Below, one piece after another: positions 1 to 8,578 of a stretch of 64,000 nt of DNA. The position numbers and the translations under genes are program-made. The notes beneath the pieces are model-generated. The model was not told where the DNA came from and searched no databases. It worked only from the letters and a program-made list of their open reading frames with translations. The stretch covers positions 121,466 through 185,465 of the forward strand of contig NZ_JALPZO010000134.1 of assembly GCF_023507745.1 (NCBI RefSeq), in the 5' to 3' direction. The stretch is from Vreelandella olivaria (GTDB taxonomy: Bacteria; Pseudomonadota; Gammaproteobacteria; Pseudomonadales; Halomonadaceae). Each line of letters starts with the position of its first letter. Position 1 is the first letter of the stretch.

Positions 1-711
1 AGCTTCGCTGAAACGCTGCGTCAGGTAATAGAACTGAATCCCGCACGGCTTTCGGTCTTTAACTATGCCCATATGCCAACCCGCTTTGCCCCACAACGGC
101 GTATTAATGAAGAGGACCTGCCAAGCGCTGATGAAAAGCTCGCCATTCTGCACACCACCATAGAAATGCTTACCAACGCAGGCTATGTGCATATTGGGAT
201 GGATCACTTCGCCCGTCCCGATGACAGTTTGACCATTGCCCAACGCAATGGCTCATTGCAGCGGAATTTCCAGGGTTACTCCAGCCACGCCCAGTGCGAT
301 TTGATTGGACTGGGTGTCTCAGCGATTTCCCGCGTTGCAGACGTATATGCCCAAAACCCCACTTCACTTGAGCTTTACGAAACTGCTTTGGATCAAGGTA
401 GACTGGCAACCACAAAAGGATTACGGTTAAATGAGGATGACCTGATACGCCGGGATGTCATTGAACGCTTAATGTGCGATATGGGAATCGACTTGGCAGC
501 AGTGGGTCAGCGCTGGGGAATTAATGCCGCTGACTACTTCAACCCAACCCTTGAGCAGTTGCGGGGGGCTGAACAGGATGGCTTACTAGTACGCGACGGC
601 TTGTCACTAAGAGCCACCGCTATGGGCCGCTTACTGATTCGCCATCTTGCCATGGCATTCGATGCTTATTTACCTAAGCAGTCGGCGCGGCGTTACTCGA
701 AAATTCTGTAA
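1..711 (+). CDS. hemN: Oxygen-independent coproporphyrinogen III oxidase, 3' part
   Basis: This is the C-terminal part of a radical-SAM enzyme that converts coproporphyrinogen III to protoporphyrinogen IX in anaerobic heme synthesis. The frame is open from base 1, so the start and the CxxxCxxC iron-sulfur motif lie outside the window. Visible family features are the segment RLSVFNYAHMP, then GMDHFARPDD and the glutamine-rich QRNFQGYSSH stretch, followed by the helical HemN C-terminal domain. The stop is at 709-711. The oxygen sensor gene fnr follows 58 bp downstream on the same strand. That pairing is common in gammaproteobacteria, where FNR/Anr often activates hemN; the promoter that would show this is outside the window. 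The identification is secure. Confidence 0.95.
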   Translation, partial: SFAETLRQVIELNPARLSVFNYAHMPTRFAPQRRINEEDLPSADEKLAILHTTIEMLTNAGYVHIGMDHFARPDDSLTIAQRNGSLQRNFQGYSSHAQCDLIGLGVSAISRVADVYAQNPTSLELYETALDQGRLATTKGLRLNEDDLIRRDVIERLMCDMGIDLAAVGQRWGINAADYFNPTLEQLRGAEQDGLLVRDGLSLRATAMGRLLIRHLAMAFDAYLPKQSARRYSKIL

Positions 712-716
712 CCCTC

Positions 717-745
717 TTGAGGCGCCTTCACCCTGCGCCTATGAT
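717..745 (+). promoter_or_regulatory. Sigma70-type promoter for fnr
   Basis: A TTGAGG box at 717-722 and a TATGAT box at 740-745 are separated by exactly 17 bp. The predicted start of transcription, near 752, leaves a short leader before the fnr ATG at 770, where GGGAG supplies the ribosome binding site. No TTGAT-N4-ATCAA FNR box is visible here, so autoregulation is not supported by the sequence. Confidence 0.6.
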
Positions 746-769
746 GGCTAATAATCAAGGGAGAAATAC

Positions 770-1522
770 ATGCCACATCCTGTCAGCCAACGACGTTCGC
801 TGCTGCAAGAGGCACGCTGTCAAACCTGTAGCCTTAGTTCACTCTGTCTGCCTCTGGCGTTAGAGCTTGAAGATATGGGTCAGTTTGATGCCATCATTCG
901 GCGCCGCGCCCCATTAAAAAAGGGGGAACCGCTTTTTCGTCAGGGTGACTCCTTTACCAGTGTTTATGCCGTGCGCTCTGGCAGTCTTAAACAGACCACC
1001 AGCGAAGGCGATGGTAATGACCAACTGACCAACTTCTACCTGCCAAGTGAGTTGGTTGGCTTGGATGGCATTGATGAAGAGCATTACCCTGGCAGTGTTA
1101 TTGCACTTGAAACCACAACGGTCTGTGAAATTCCCTTTGACCGTCTGGATCTGCTGTCAGAGGAACTGCCTGAACTTCGTGGTCAGCTCTACCGGAGTAT
1201 GAGCAAAGAGCTTAGGGATGACCGGCGCATGATGCGGCTGTTATCGCGTAAAACCGCTGACCAGCGTCTGGCAAGCTTTCTGATCACCCTTTCAGACCGC
1301 TTCCGCCGTCGTGGCTACTCGCCCTACAGTTTTCGGCTTTCCATGTCCCGTGCTGATATCGGTAACTACCTAGGCTTGGCGGTAGAAACGGTTAGCCGTA
1401 TTCTTAGCCGTTTTCAACAGCAGGAAGTGGTGGCGGTTTCAGGACGCGAGATTAATATCCTCGATATGCAGCTGTTAATCACCCTGGCCGAAGAGGACGA
1501 GCAGGCAGTTACCTCACGTTAA
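770..1522 (+). CDS. fnr: FNR/Anr-type oxygen-sensing transcription regulator
   Basis: A CRP/FNR-family activator that senses oxygen through a 4Fe-4S cluster and controls anaerobic respiration and metabolism. The four expected cluster cysteines are present: C17, C20 and C26 in the N-terminal arm and C119 in the sensory domain. A cNMP-like beta-roll (about residues 40-150) and a dimerisation helix precede a C-terminal helix-turn-helix whose recognition helix carries VETVSR, the FNR-type E-SR DNA contact signature. The length of 250 aa matches the family. The gene lies downstream of hemN and converges on ttcA; the two coding sequences overlap by 14 bp at their 3' ends. In Pseudomonas relatives the same protein is called Anr. 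Confidence 0.95.
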   Translation: MPHPVSQRRSLLQEARCQTCSLSSLCLPLALELEDMGQFDAIIRRRAPLKKGEPLFRQGDSFTSVYAVRSGSLKQTTSEGDGNDQLTNFYLPSELVGLDGIDEEHYPGSVIALETTTVCEIPFDRLDLLSEELPELRGQLYRSMSKELRDDRRMMRLLSRKTADQRLASFLITLSDRFRRRGYSPYSFRLSMSRADIGNYLGLAVETVSRILSRFQQQEVVAVSGREINILDMQLLITLAEEDEQAVTSR

Positions 1523-2420
1523 GTGCCTGAATACGCCCTGCCATCAATGCTGCCTGCTTGGCTTCAAGCCCTGCAAAATCAAACAGTGTGCGGTCAGCAA
1601 GCTGCGAAGGAGCGACGTTTGTCACCGCTTTAAACATGCTTTCCAGCCTTCCTGGATGCTTCTTATCCCACTCGGCCAGCATATCCTTGACCACCTGACG
1701 TTGCAGGTTGGGTTGAGAGCCGCACAGATTGCAGGGAATGATAGGAAACTCCATCAACCGGGAAAACTCTGCAATGTCAGCCTCTTTGCAGTAGGCCAGC
1801 GGGCGAATCACGATGTTTTTACCATCATCAGAGAGCAGCTTTGGTGGCATCGCTTTAAGTGTGCCGCCAAAGAACATATTAAGAAACAGTGTTTCCAGAA
1901 TATCTTCCCGGTGATGCCCCAGAGCAATTTTGGTTGCGCCGATCTCTTCGGCAAAACCGTATAGCGACCCACGCCGTAACCGCGAACAGAGTGCACAGGT
2001 GGTCTTACCTTCCGGGGTTTTCTCTTTTACAACCGAATAGGTATCGCGCTCCAGAATATGGTACTCCACCCCCAGCCTATCCAAATACTGCGGTAGCACG
2101 TGCTCTGGAAAACCGGGCTGCTTCTGATCCATATTCACCGCCACCAGGGAAAAATTGACAGGGGCATTACGCTGCAGACTGCGCAGAATCTCAAGCATGG
2201 TGTAGCTGTCTTTCCCCCCCGAGAGACATACCATCACCCGGTCTCCCTCATCAATCATCTGATAATCGATAATGGCATTACCCACCTCACGGCGCAGACG
2301 CTTTTGCAGCTTATTAAATTCGCGCTTCTGTTTTGCGTCGTGCATCTCAGGCTGAGGTTGCAGGCTCACCGCTGAGGCGACATCTGCCGTCGCGGGGTCA
2401 AAATAATCAAGAGGTTGCAT
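1509..2420 (-). CDS. ttcA: tRNA 2-thiocytidine(32) synthetase TtcA
   Basis: TtcA is an ATP- and iron-sulfur-dependent enzyme that thiolates cytidine 32 in certain tRNAs. The PP-loop SGGKDSYTM binds ATP, and two CxxC pairs (CALC and CNLC) supply the cluster and catalytic cysteines. GHHRED and [14 protein letters not shown] are family signatures. I take the ATG at 2420 as the start (303 aa) because it begins a typical TtcA N-terminus. An ATG at 2501 is in frame and would add 27 unusual residues. Neither start has a strong ribosome binding site, so the choice is uncertain. The gene converges on fnr with a 14-bp tail overlap. Confidence 0.93.
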   Translation of the reverse strand: MQPLDYFDPATADVASAVSLQPQPEMHDAKQKREFNKLQKRLRREVGNAIIDYQMIDEGDRVMVCLSGGKDSYTMLEILRSLQRNAPVNFSLVAVNMDQKQPGFPEHVLPQYLDRLGVEYHILERDTYSVVKEKTPEGKTTCALCSRLRRGSLYGFAEEIGATKIALGHHREDILETLFLNMFFGGTLKAMPPKLLSDDGKNIVIRPLAYCKEADIAEFSRLMEFPIIPCNLCGSQPNLQRQVVKDMLAEWDKKHPGRLESMFKAVTNVAPSQLADRTLFDFAGLEAKQAALMAGRIQALNVR

Positions 2421-2512
2421 GGTATTAGCACTGCCGGTGGAATAAAGAGCAGTGGCTATTCTAACAATACTCGCCACCTCCACCCAACATAAACCCAGCA
2501 AATACAGCGGTT

Positions 2513-3172
2513 TTAGGTGACCTGGGCGGCTCCACGCTGCAAGCGAAGGTACAGTAACGCACTGGCCGTCGCATCACTTAATACGCCATGCCCTCTCATG
2601 GCAGGAAGCTGCCACCGTTCAAGTGCATCGCCAAGACAGCTACTGATATCCACCTGAGGATGTAGGCGTCGTAGCTGCCGATGATGCAACTTGGCAATAT
2701 CCACCTGGGCATTGGGCAGGCCGAAGCCCAGTCCCGCTTTGAATAGGCTATTCAGCCGTTCAAAAGAGCAACCTACCTGCCAACCGATGAGAGGCCGGTT
2801 ACCCACAAATTCAGCTAATGCACCTAGATTTTCCGCACTGGGGGTTAACGCCACATCGGTGCCATAAAGCTGATGGTGCCTGCGTAGCGTGGCCTTATCG
2901 GCACTACGGGTATTGGCGATCGTCGCCACCCAGGCACGGCTGGTTTGGACATGGCGCTGGTTCAGAACAACAGCCGCCACGCTGACGACCGGATGCTCAT
3001 CAACAGATACCCGGCATGCCATCGCCACCAGTTCCTCCCCCATATAAGGCTGAAACAGCCAGGCGTAGGGAGAGCCTTCACAACGACGGCGGTCACTTTC
3101 CCGCTGTAATAACATCCGTAACGAGCCACTAAAGAGCGCCACGTGTCGATCTAGCAATCGCATACTGCTCAC
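2513..3172 (-). CDS. Degenerate DEDD-type 3'-5' exonuclease-like protein
   Basis: A 219-aa protein with the layout of the DnaQ/PolC-like exonuclease often found beside DUF294 genes. The start is GTG at 3172, which overlaps the stop of the upstream gene as GTGA and suggests translational coupling; an ATG at 3163 is an alternative. The conserved first motif, normally D-x-E in a hydrophobic strand, reads [11 protein letters not shown] here with no D-x-E pair. The second motif, normally H-x-x-FD, reads [10 protein letters not shown]. Only the last motif, [11 protein letters not shown], keeps its H and D. Metal-dependent nuclease activity is therefore doubtful and the protein may be a structural or regulatory remnant. 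The family call rests on residual motifs and on the DUF294 neighbour. Confidence 0.7.
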   Translation of the reverse strand: MSSMRLLDRHVALFSGSLRMLLQRESDRRRCEGSPYAWLFQPYMGEELVAMACRVSVDEHPVVSVAAVVLNQRHVQTSRAWVATIANTRSADKATLRRHHQLYGTDVALTPSAENLGALAEFVGNRPLIGWQVGCSFERLNSLFKAGLGFGLPNAQVDIAKLHHRQLRRLHPQVDISSCLGDALERWQLPAMRGHGVLSDATASALLYLRLQRGAAQVT

Positions 3173-4986
3173 GAATACTCCAGATGATATCGTTGGGAAA
3201 GACGCTGCTTGAAATCCTTGACAATATGCAGTGCCTCACGCAGTAAATCGCGTTCAAGCGATGAAAGCTCCTGTACTACCACACGGTTGGTTCTCTGTTC
3301 AGACGTTTCGCCCAGTTCATGCAACTGCTGTTTCAACCGCAGTTCTGTAAACAGCGCCAGCGCTTCACCCAGATCATCGGCAAAGCGACGATCCAGTCGA
3401 CCATCGGCCGCCAACGCATCCAAACGATCCAGAGTTGAGGTCGCTTTAATACGCCGTTCAAGCGCCATGGTGCGCACACCATGCACAATAGGAAAAATGC
3501 CACCCTTTTTAATATCGATGCCATGCTGGGGCTTTTTAAGTGAGCCAAACAGAGTCAGTGGTGTCGAAAACCGCAGGGCAGTACGTGCAAAATAGGAGAG
3601 CAGTAGTTCATCACGGGAGCAGTGCTCAAATAATTCATCGCGCACATGCTCCAGTAAGCCTGGATTACCCGCCACCGCATGGGCATCCAGTAGAATAGCC
3701 AGCTTCATCAAGCTGTCGCCATCCCTTGCGCTGGCCCACTTCACAATATTTTGCTTCCATTGGGAAACCGTCCCCACCCACTCTGGATTGGAAACCATAA
3801 TATTGCCTGGACAGGGAGGGTAGCCCAACTGAATAAGTGTCTCCGTCAAGGTTTTCATTTGCTCTGCCACGTCGGGCCAATGACTGTCATCTGCTAAAAT
3901 CAGCCCATTATCCTGGTCTGTTTTCAGGATCTGCTCGCCCCTTCCCTCACTTCCCATCACCATCAGACAGCTATGGGAATGATGCTGTTCATCAACAGTA
4001 AACACCCAGGCTTTGCTCATAATGCGCCCGTTGAGAGCTGCCAGCAGATCCATGGCAAAACGCAGCTTTACCCCTTGCGCCATTAATGCATTTACCAGTT
4101 CAGGGGTACGCTGGCTTGCGGCTGCCAGCGTCTCAAGATTGTTCGCCTGCTCCACTTGAAGGCTAACCACGTAGCTACGACTTGAGAAGTAGCTCAACAC
4201 ATCGGTCAGTTCAACAACGCCTTTGAGCGCCCCCTGCTCCATCACCACTACCCGGGCAACCTTATGGCGTGTCATTAATACCAGGGCTTCAAACAGGTAT
4301 TGGTCGGCTGTTACCGTCACCAGTGAGAAGTGTGCCAGCTCTTCAACAGGGGTTGCATTGCTACAGTTGCCAAGTACCAGGCCATTGAGCAGATCGGTCT
4401 TGGTGACCATGCCAAATTTGCCCTGGGTGTTCACCAATAGGCTATCGGCATGGCTATCATTAAGCTGGATAACTGCATTGTTAATATCAGCAGAAGCATC
4501 CATCAACAGCGGCTCACGCATGCACTCACTCACTTTGGCCAGCATAAAGCCAGCCATGGTCACGCCCCCTTCTGCACGCTTTTCGGCTAACAGGCGCGCT
4601 TTGTGTGATAACGAGTGTTTGAAGAAATTTTCAAATTCCGGGTAGTGGCGACACAGCTGCATGAACAGCGCTTTGGGCATGATGTAGCAAAGGCTTTCCT
4701 GCTCCGCTTGAAAGCGATACCGGCTTTTTCCATTTAGAATGCTGATAGCACCGAATAAATCACCTGCGGTGTAGTGGCCTATACGCGAGCTGGAAGCAGG
4801 CAGTGTGGGATCAAGTTCTGCTATCTCTCCCTTATGGATCAGAAATACCGATTCTCCCGCTTGTCCTGTTTCTAAAATTATCTCGTCACGATCAAAGTAA
4901 GCGAGATCCATTCCACGACGAATATGATCACGCCCCTCTTCATCTAGCAACGTAAAAGGCAGCTGGGATAACTCAACCTCCACCAT
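3169..4986 (-). CDS. cNMP-binding / CBS / DUF294 nucleotidyltransferase-like protein
   Basis: A 605-aa regulatory protein with an N-terminal cyclic-nucleotide-binding-like fold (about 1-130), a CBS domain pair (about 150-280), and a DUF294 nucleotidyltransferase-like domain with its helical C-terminal partner. The nucleotidyltransferase motif is intact: GSEGRGE at 345-351 and D357-Q-D359, as in GlnD-like enzymes. The start at 4986 is preceded by GAGGA at good spacing; an in-frame ATG at 5025 would add 13 residues. It is translationally coupled to the exonuclease-like gene and stands divergent from the acetate symporter genes. This arrangement is conserved in many gammaproteobacteria, suggesting a link to acetate or carbon signalling. 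Its substrate is unknown. Confidence 0.85.
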   Translation of the reverse strand: MVEVELSQLPFTLLDEEGRDHIRRGMDLAYFDRDEIILETGQAGESVFLIHKGEIAELDPTLPASSSRIGHYTAGDLFGAISILNGKSRYRFQAEQESLCYIMPKALFMQLCRHYPEFENFFKHSLSHKARLLAEKRAEGGVTMAGFMLAKVSECMREPLLMDASADINNAVIQLNDSHADSLLVNTQGKFGMVTKTDLLNGLVLGNCSNATPVEELAHFSLVTVTADQYLFEALVLMTRHKVARVVVMEQGALKGVVELTDVLSYFSSRSYVVSLQVEQANNLETLAAASQRTPELVNALMAQGVKLRFAMDLLAALNGRIMSKAWVFTVDEQHHSHSCLMVMGSEGRGEQILKTDQDNGLILADDSHWPDVAEQMKTLTETLIQLGYPPCPGNIMVSNPEWVGTVSQWKQNIVKWASARDGDSLMKLAILLDAHAVAGNPGLLEHVRDELFEHCSRDELLLSYFARTALRFSTPLTLFGSLKKPQHGIDIKKGGIFPIVHGVRTMALERRIKATSTLDRLDALAADGRLDRRFADDLGEALALFTELRLKQQLHELGETSEQRTNRVVVQELSSLERDLLREALHIVKDFKQRLSQRYHLEYS

Positions 4987-5762
4987 GCGCGTCCTCACTA
5001 AACCAAAGGCAAATGAAACACCCAAAATGACACAACAGCATAACTAATCAGCAACACAGCTAAGCACCCGATACTTCTCTCGACATGGAAGCTTCGATAT
5101 ATACTCCCCTGCACTCACAACTACAGCACTCTTTCTAAAACGCTACTAAAGGGTAATAAACAGCCTTTCCTACAGACTATCAACACACCACCATAATACT
5201 TTTCTCTATAACGCTAACGTCGAATCAATATTTTATCAGCGACTAAAGTAGTGCACTTACCTCTACTATCAGGTACTGATATGATATTTATTCAAATGTA
5301 GCAAACATTACTTTCAAGCGACCCATAGACCATCGTCCCATCACCACTCACCGAATAGAAGAAATTACAAAAAAAACCATAAAAAACAAATACAAGTAAG
5401 TCTCTTACCGCTTACCAAACCCAGCACGGGCAAGCCTGATACCAAAGTCTGGGATTTATTTTTTGTATTTATTGACCAGTATTACCAGGGAGTCAGGCGG
5501 GGTAATCAGTCGTCACTAGCCAATGCTATTGCTGAGCACTGTCACGAACCATCATCCAAGTTCTAATAAGTGGGTCAACATGGCCCACTCTTGGATAACA
5601 CTAATGGATAGCACTGCAAAATAATAAAGTGGCGTACTCGGAAAATCTGGCACAATCGCTGGTAAGTAAACAGTGGTTTCCCATGTGCGATTGCCCTGGT
5701 GAATCACACCCTATTTTGAGTTCACTTTCCAACCCTAAAAATCACGAGTGGAGAGCAACACA
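4987..5762. other. 776-bp divergent intergenic region between DUF294 and acetate-symporter genes
   Basis: No coding frame here has a credible start and family resemblance. The stretch from about 5040 to 5480 is clearly richer in A and T than the flanking genes, with short A and T runs near 5370-5390 and 5458-5470. It must hold promoters for both divergent operons. Inverted repeats occur at 5481-5506 (ATTACC and GGTAAT arms) and at 5570-5588 (GTGGG-C and G-CCCAC arms with one mismatch). I could not identify a convincing -35/-10 pair or a sigma54 site. Confidence 0.6.
5570..5588. repeat. Imperfect 19-bp inverted repeat upstream of the symporter operon
   Basis: GTGGGTC and GGCCCAC arms flank a 5-nt centre, with one mismatch. 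The element lies about 175 bp upstream of the DUF4212 start and could be an operator or a hairpin. Nothing in the sequence identifies the protein that would bind it. Confidence 0.35.
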
Positions 5763-6023
5763 ATGGCAGACGACAAATCTAATGCTGCTGAATATTGGAA
5801 AGCCAACGTTCGCTTGATCTTCGGATGCCTGATTGTATGGGCATTTGTCTCTTACGGATGCGCTATCCTCTTCCGCCCACTGCTGGCGAGTATTTCTGTA
5901 GGGGGCACCGACCTGGGCTTCTGGTTTGCTCAGCAAGGCTCCATCCTCACCTTTATCGGCCTGATTTTCTTCTATGCCTGGAGAATGAATCAGCTCGATA
6001 AGAAATTTGGCCTGGGGGAGTAA
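5763..6023 (+). CDS. DUF4212 small subunit of sodium:solute symporter
   Basis: An 86-aa membrane protein of the DUF4212 family, the small partner encoded directly before VC_2705-type sodium:solute symporters. Two hydrophobic segments are visible: RLIFGCLIVWAFVSYGCAIL near residues 15-35 and the segment ending FIGLIFFYAWRM near 60-80. The ATG at 5763 is chosen because GGAGAG stands 7 nt upstream; a GTG at 5748 is also in frame. The symporter starts only 6 bp after the stop, so the two are clearly cotranscribed. Known homologues accompany acetate-type symporters, but the biochemical role of the small subunit is not established. Confidence 0.9.
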   Translation: MADDKSNAAEYWKANVRLIFGCLIVWAFVSYGCAILFRPLLASISVGGTDLGFWFAQQGSILTFIGLIFFYAWRMNQLDKKFGLGE

Positions 6024-6029
6024 GCCAGC

Positions 6030-7829
6030 ATGAGCCAGTTTGCAATTAACTTACTATTTGTCGGCGCCTCGTTTGCGCTCTATATCGGTATTGCGATATG
6101 GGCACGTGCAGGCTCTACAAAAGACTTCTATGTTGCCGGTGGTGGCGTTCACCCAATTACAAACGGCATGGCCACGGCGGCTGACTGGATGTCAGCGGCT
6201 TCCTTTATTTCCATGGCTGGCCTAATCGCATCTGGCGGTTACGCCAACTCGACTTACCTGATGGGCTGGACCGGCGGTTTCGTTATTCTTGCCATGCTGC
6301 TCGCTCCGTATCTGCGTAAGTTTGGCAAGTTTACGGTTCCAGACTTTATCGGTGAGCGTTTCTACAGCCGTACCGCTCGGGTGGTGGCCGTTATCTGCCT
6401 GATCATTGCCTCGGTCACCTACGTTATCGGCCAGATGACAGGCGCGGGGGTTGCCTTCTCACGCTTCCTTGAGGTACCCAGCACCTGGGGTATCTGGATT
6501 GCAGCGGCAATCGTATTCCTTTATGCCGTATTCGGTGGCATGAAGGGCATTACCTACACCCAGGTTGCCCAATACATCGTGTTGATTGTTGCCTACACCA
6601 TCCCAGCGGTCTTTATTGCGATGCAACTGACAGGCAACCCCATTCCGATGTTTGGTATGTTCAGCACCCATAGCGAGTCGGGTGTTCCATTGCTGCAAAA
6701 ACTGGATGATGTGGTGGTAGCGCTTGGCTTCCAGGACTATACAGCAGACGTTGACAACAAGCTGAACATGGTGCTGTTCACGCTCTCGCTGATGATCGGC
6801 ACCGCCGGTTTGCCCCACGTTATCATCCGCTTCTTCACCGTTCCAAAAGTGGCAGATGCACGCTGGTCAGCAGGTTGGGCACTGGTGTTCATCGCCCTGC
6901 TTTACCTCACCGCACCAGCCGTTGCCTCCATGGCACGCTTGAACCTGATGACCACTGTCTACCCGGAAATGACCGGCCAGGTGGAAGATTACGAAACAGC
7001 CGCCGCCGAGCCGATTCTGTATGAAGATCGTCCTGACTGGTTCAGAACCTGGGAAGACACTGGCCTCATTACCTTCAATGATTTGAATAACGATGGCCGT
7101 ATCCAGTTCTATGACGACACCAATACCGAGTTTAACGAAACCATTGCAGCTGATCGTGGCTGGGCGGGTAATGAGCTGTCGGTGAACAACGATATCCTGG
7201 TACTTGCCAACCCAGAAATCGCCAACCTGCCCGGCTGGGTGATTGGTTTAATCGCGGCAGGGGGTATCGCGGCTGCCCTATCAACTGCAGCGGGCCTGCT
7301 ACTGGCGATTTCGTCCGCTATCAGTCACGATTTGATCAAAAACACCATTAATCCCAACATTTCAGAGAAGAGTGAAATGCTGGCAGCCCGGATATCCATG
7401 GGGGGTGCGATCCTGCTGGCAACCTATCTGGGCCTGAACCCACCAGGCTTTGCTGCCCAAACGGTGGCTCTGGCTTTCGGCATTGCCGCTGCATCACTGT
7501 TCCCGGTACTCATGATGGGTATTTTCTCAACCCGTATGAACAGTGCCGGGGCGATTTGTGGCATGCTGGCAGGCCTGACCGCCACACTGCTGTATATCTT
7601 CACCTACCTGGGCTGGTTCTTTATCCCAGGCACCAATATGCTTCCCAATACCCCTGACAACTGGTTCATCGGCATCTCCCCACTCTCCTTCGGTGCGGTA
7701 GGTGCGTTGATCAACTTTGCAGTGGCCTTTACTGTCTCCAGCATGACAGCAGCGCCACCGAAAGAGATCCAGGAACTGGTGGAAAGCGTACGCTATCCAA
7801 AAGGTGCTGGTGCCGCAGTTGACCACTAA
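6030..7829 (+). CDS. Sodium:solute symporter, VC_2705-type (probable acetate uptake)
   Basis: A 599-aa polytopic membrane protein of the SSS family, of the subgroup annotated as cation/acetate symporters. The N-terminal helices carry the family pattern around DFYVAGGGVHP, ATAADWMSAASFISMAG and LLAPYLRKFGKFTVPDF. Between residues about 310 and 400 there is an acidic soluble insert, probably periplasmic, that contains an EF-hand-like loop at 351-362 (D-x-N-x-D-G-x-I spacing ending in D). The gene follows its DUF4212 partner by 6 bp and precedes CrbS, whose own N-terminus is an SSS domain. Acetate as substrate is inferred from family and context; other monocarboxylates remain possible. Confidence 0.9.
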   Translation: MSQFAINLLFVGASFALYIGIAIWARAGSTKDFYVAGGGVHPITNGMATAADWMSAASFISMAGLIASGGYANSTYLMGWTGGFVILAMLLAPYLRKFGKFTVPDFIGERFYSRTARVVAVICLIIASVTYVIGQMTGAGVAFSRFLEVPSTWGIWIAAAIVFLYAVFGGMKGITYTQVAQYIVLIVAYTIPAVFIAMQLTGNPIPMFGMFSTHSESGVPLLQKLDDVVVALGFQDYTADVDNKLNMVLFTLSLMIGTAGLPHVIIRFFTVPKVADARWSAGWALVFIALLYLTAPAVASMARLNLMTTVYPEMTGQVEDYETAAAEPILYEDRPDWFRTWEDTGLITFNDLNNDGRIQFYDDTNTEFNETIAADRGWAGNELSVNNDILVLANPEIANLPGWVIGLIAAGGIAAALSTAAGLLLAISSAISHDLIKNTINPNISEKSEMLAARISMGGAILLATYLGLNPPGFAAQTVALAFGIAAASLFPVLMMGIFSTRMNSAGAICGMLAGLTATLLYIFTYLGWFFIPGTNMLPNTPDNWFIGISPLSFGAVGALINFAVAFTVSSMTAAPPKEIQELVESVRYPKGAGAAVDH

Positions 7830-7885
7830 GCCATAATCGTTCCTGAATGCTCCTGCAAGGGAGCAGGTCAAGGAATCCACGTTGC

Positions 7886-7911
7886 ATCGGGCTTCTTCAG
7901 GGAAGCCCGAT
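7886..7911 (+). terminator. Rho-independent-like terminator after the symporter
   Basis: ATCGGGCTTC at 7886-7895 pairs perfectly with GAAGCCCGAT at 7902-7911 around a 6-nt loop, followed by CTGTTTC. A weaker 6-bp hairpin (TGCTCC/GGAGCA, 7848-7865) lies just upstream. Both are between the symporter stop and the next gene at 7932. Confidence 0.65.
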
Positions 7912-7931
7912 CTGTTTCAGGAATAGTTGTT

Positions 7932-8450
7932 ATGATCTGGCACTTGATTGCCGCTATCTTTGCCGCACTGGCCGCCGCTGGCATTGGCTTAATTCTTCGT
8001 CATCTATCCCGTAACCGACTCCCGAAATGGATAATTCCTGTCTTCGCCGGACTGGGAATGTTGGGCTACCAAATCCATGTGGAATACTCATGGTTTGAGC
8101 ATAAACAACGACAACTGCCGGCATCAGCAGTGGTCATTGATAGTGCCACCGGGACAGAGATGTGGCGCCCATGGACATTCTTCTTCCCAATGACAACCCG
8201 CTTTAGCGTTGTGGATCGCGACAGCATTCAGCGCACCCAACACCAGGGGGCCACGCTGGCAGAATTTATGCTTTATCACTTTGAGCGCCACCACACCGAT
8301 CTGGTGATCCCTCAGCCCTATTTGCTTAACTGCTCCAACCGCGAGTTGGTGGCTATTGATATGGATACCCGCGAGCCTGATGTTGAGCGCCTACGCACCC
8401 TACGCTCTGGCTCCACATTATTGCAAACGGTATGCCAGTCGAATGTGTGA
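7932..8450 (+). CDS. Membrane protein of unknown function in the acetate cluster
   Basis: A 172-aa protein that I do not recognise by family. Two hydrophobic segments occupy about residues 3-24 and 32-48, separated by a short basic loop (RHLSRNRLPK), giving an N-terminal membrane hairpin. The remaining 120 residues are soluble and contain aromatic-rich EYSWFEHKQ and EMWRPWTFFFP patches and two cysteines. The gene sits between the symporter terminator and crbS in the same direction. The weak AGGA upstream of the ATG is the only ribosome-site candidate. Position suggests a role tied to acetate transport or signalling, but no motif supports a specific function. Confidence 0.75.
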   Translation: MIWHLIAAIFAALAAAGIGLILRHLSRNRLPKWIIPVFAGLGMLGYQIHVEYSWFEHKQRQLPASAVVIDSATGTEMWRPWTFFFPMTTRFSVVDRDSIQRTQHQGATLAEFMLYHFERHHTDLVIPQPYLLNCSNRELVAIDMDTREPDVERLRTLRSGSTLLQTVCQSNV

Positions 8451-8493
8451 ATAGCCCAGCTGGCCTGTTTGCCAAGTAGCAGCACTTAAGCGC

Positions 8494-8522
8494 CTGACGC
8501 TTGAGGCGATTTCCCCTAGAAT
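8494..8522 (+). promoter_or_regulatory. Candidate sigma70 promoter for crbS
   Basis: CTGACG at 8494-8499 and TAGAAT at 8517-8522 are separated by 17 bp. The predicted transcript would start near 8529, giving a leader of about 50 nt before the crbS ATG at 8579. Confidence 0.5.
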
Positions 8523-8578
8523 GAACCTCTTCACATGCGATGCCCTCAAGGGCGGGGCGTACAGGTCAGGAGAAAAGC

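Noticed and set aside
711..770. FNR-box autoregulation of fnr
   Set aside because: No TTGAT-N4-ATCAA-like sequence is found in the short hemN-fnr gap.
5640..5670. Sigma54 promoter at TGGCAC near 5649
   Set aside because: The TGGCAC half is present, but the required GC at the -12 position with correct spacing is not.
5629..5817. 62-codon open frame upstream of the DUF4212 gene
   Set aside because: It overlaps the start of the DUF4212 gene in another frame, lacks a ribosome site and shows no homology.
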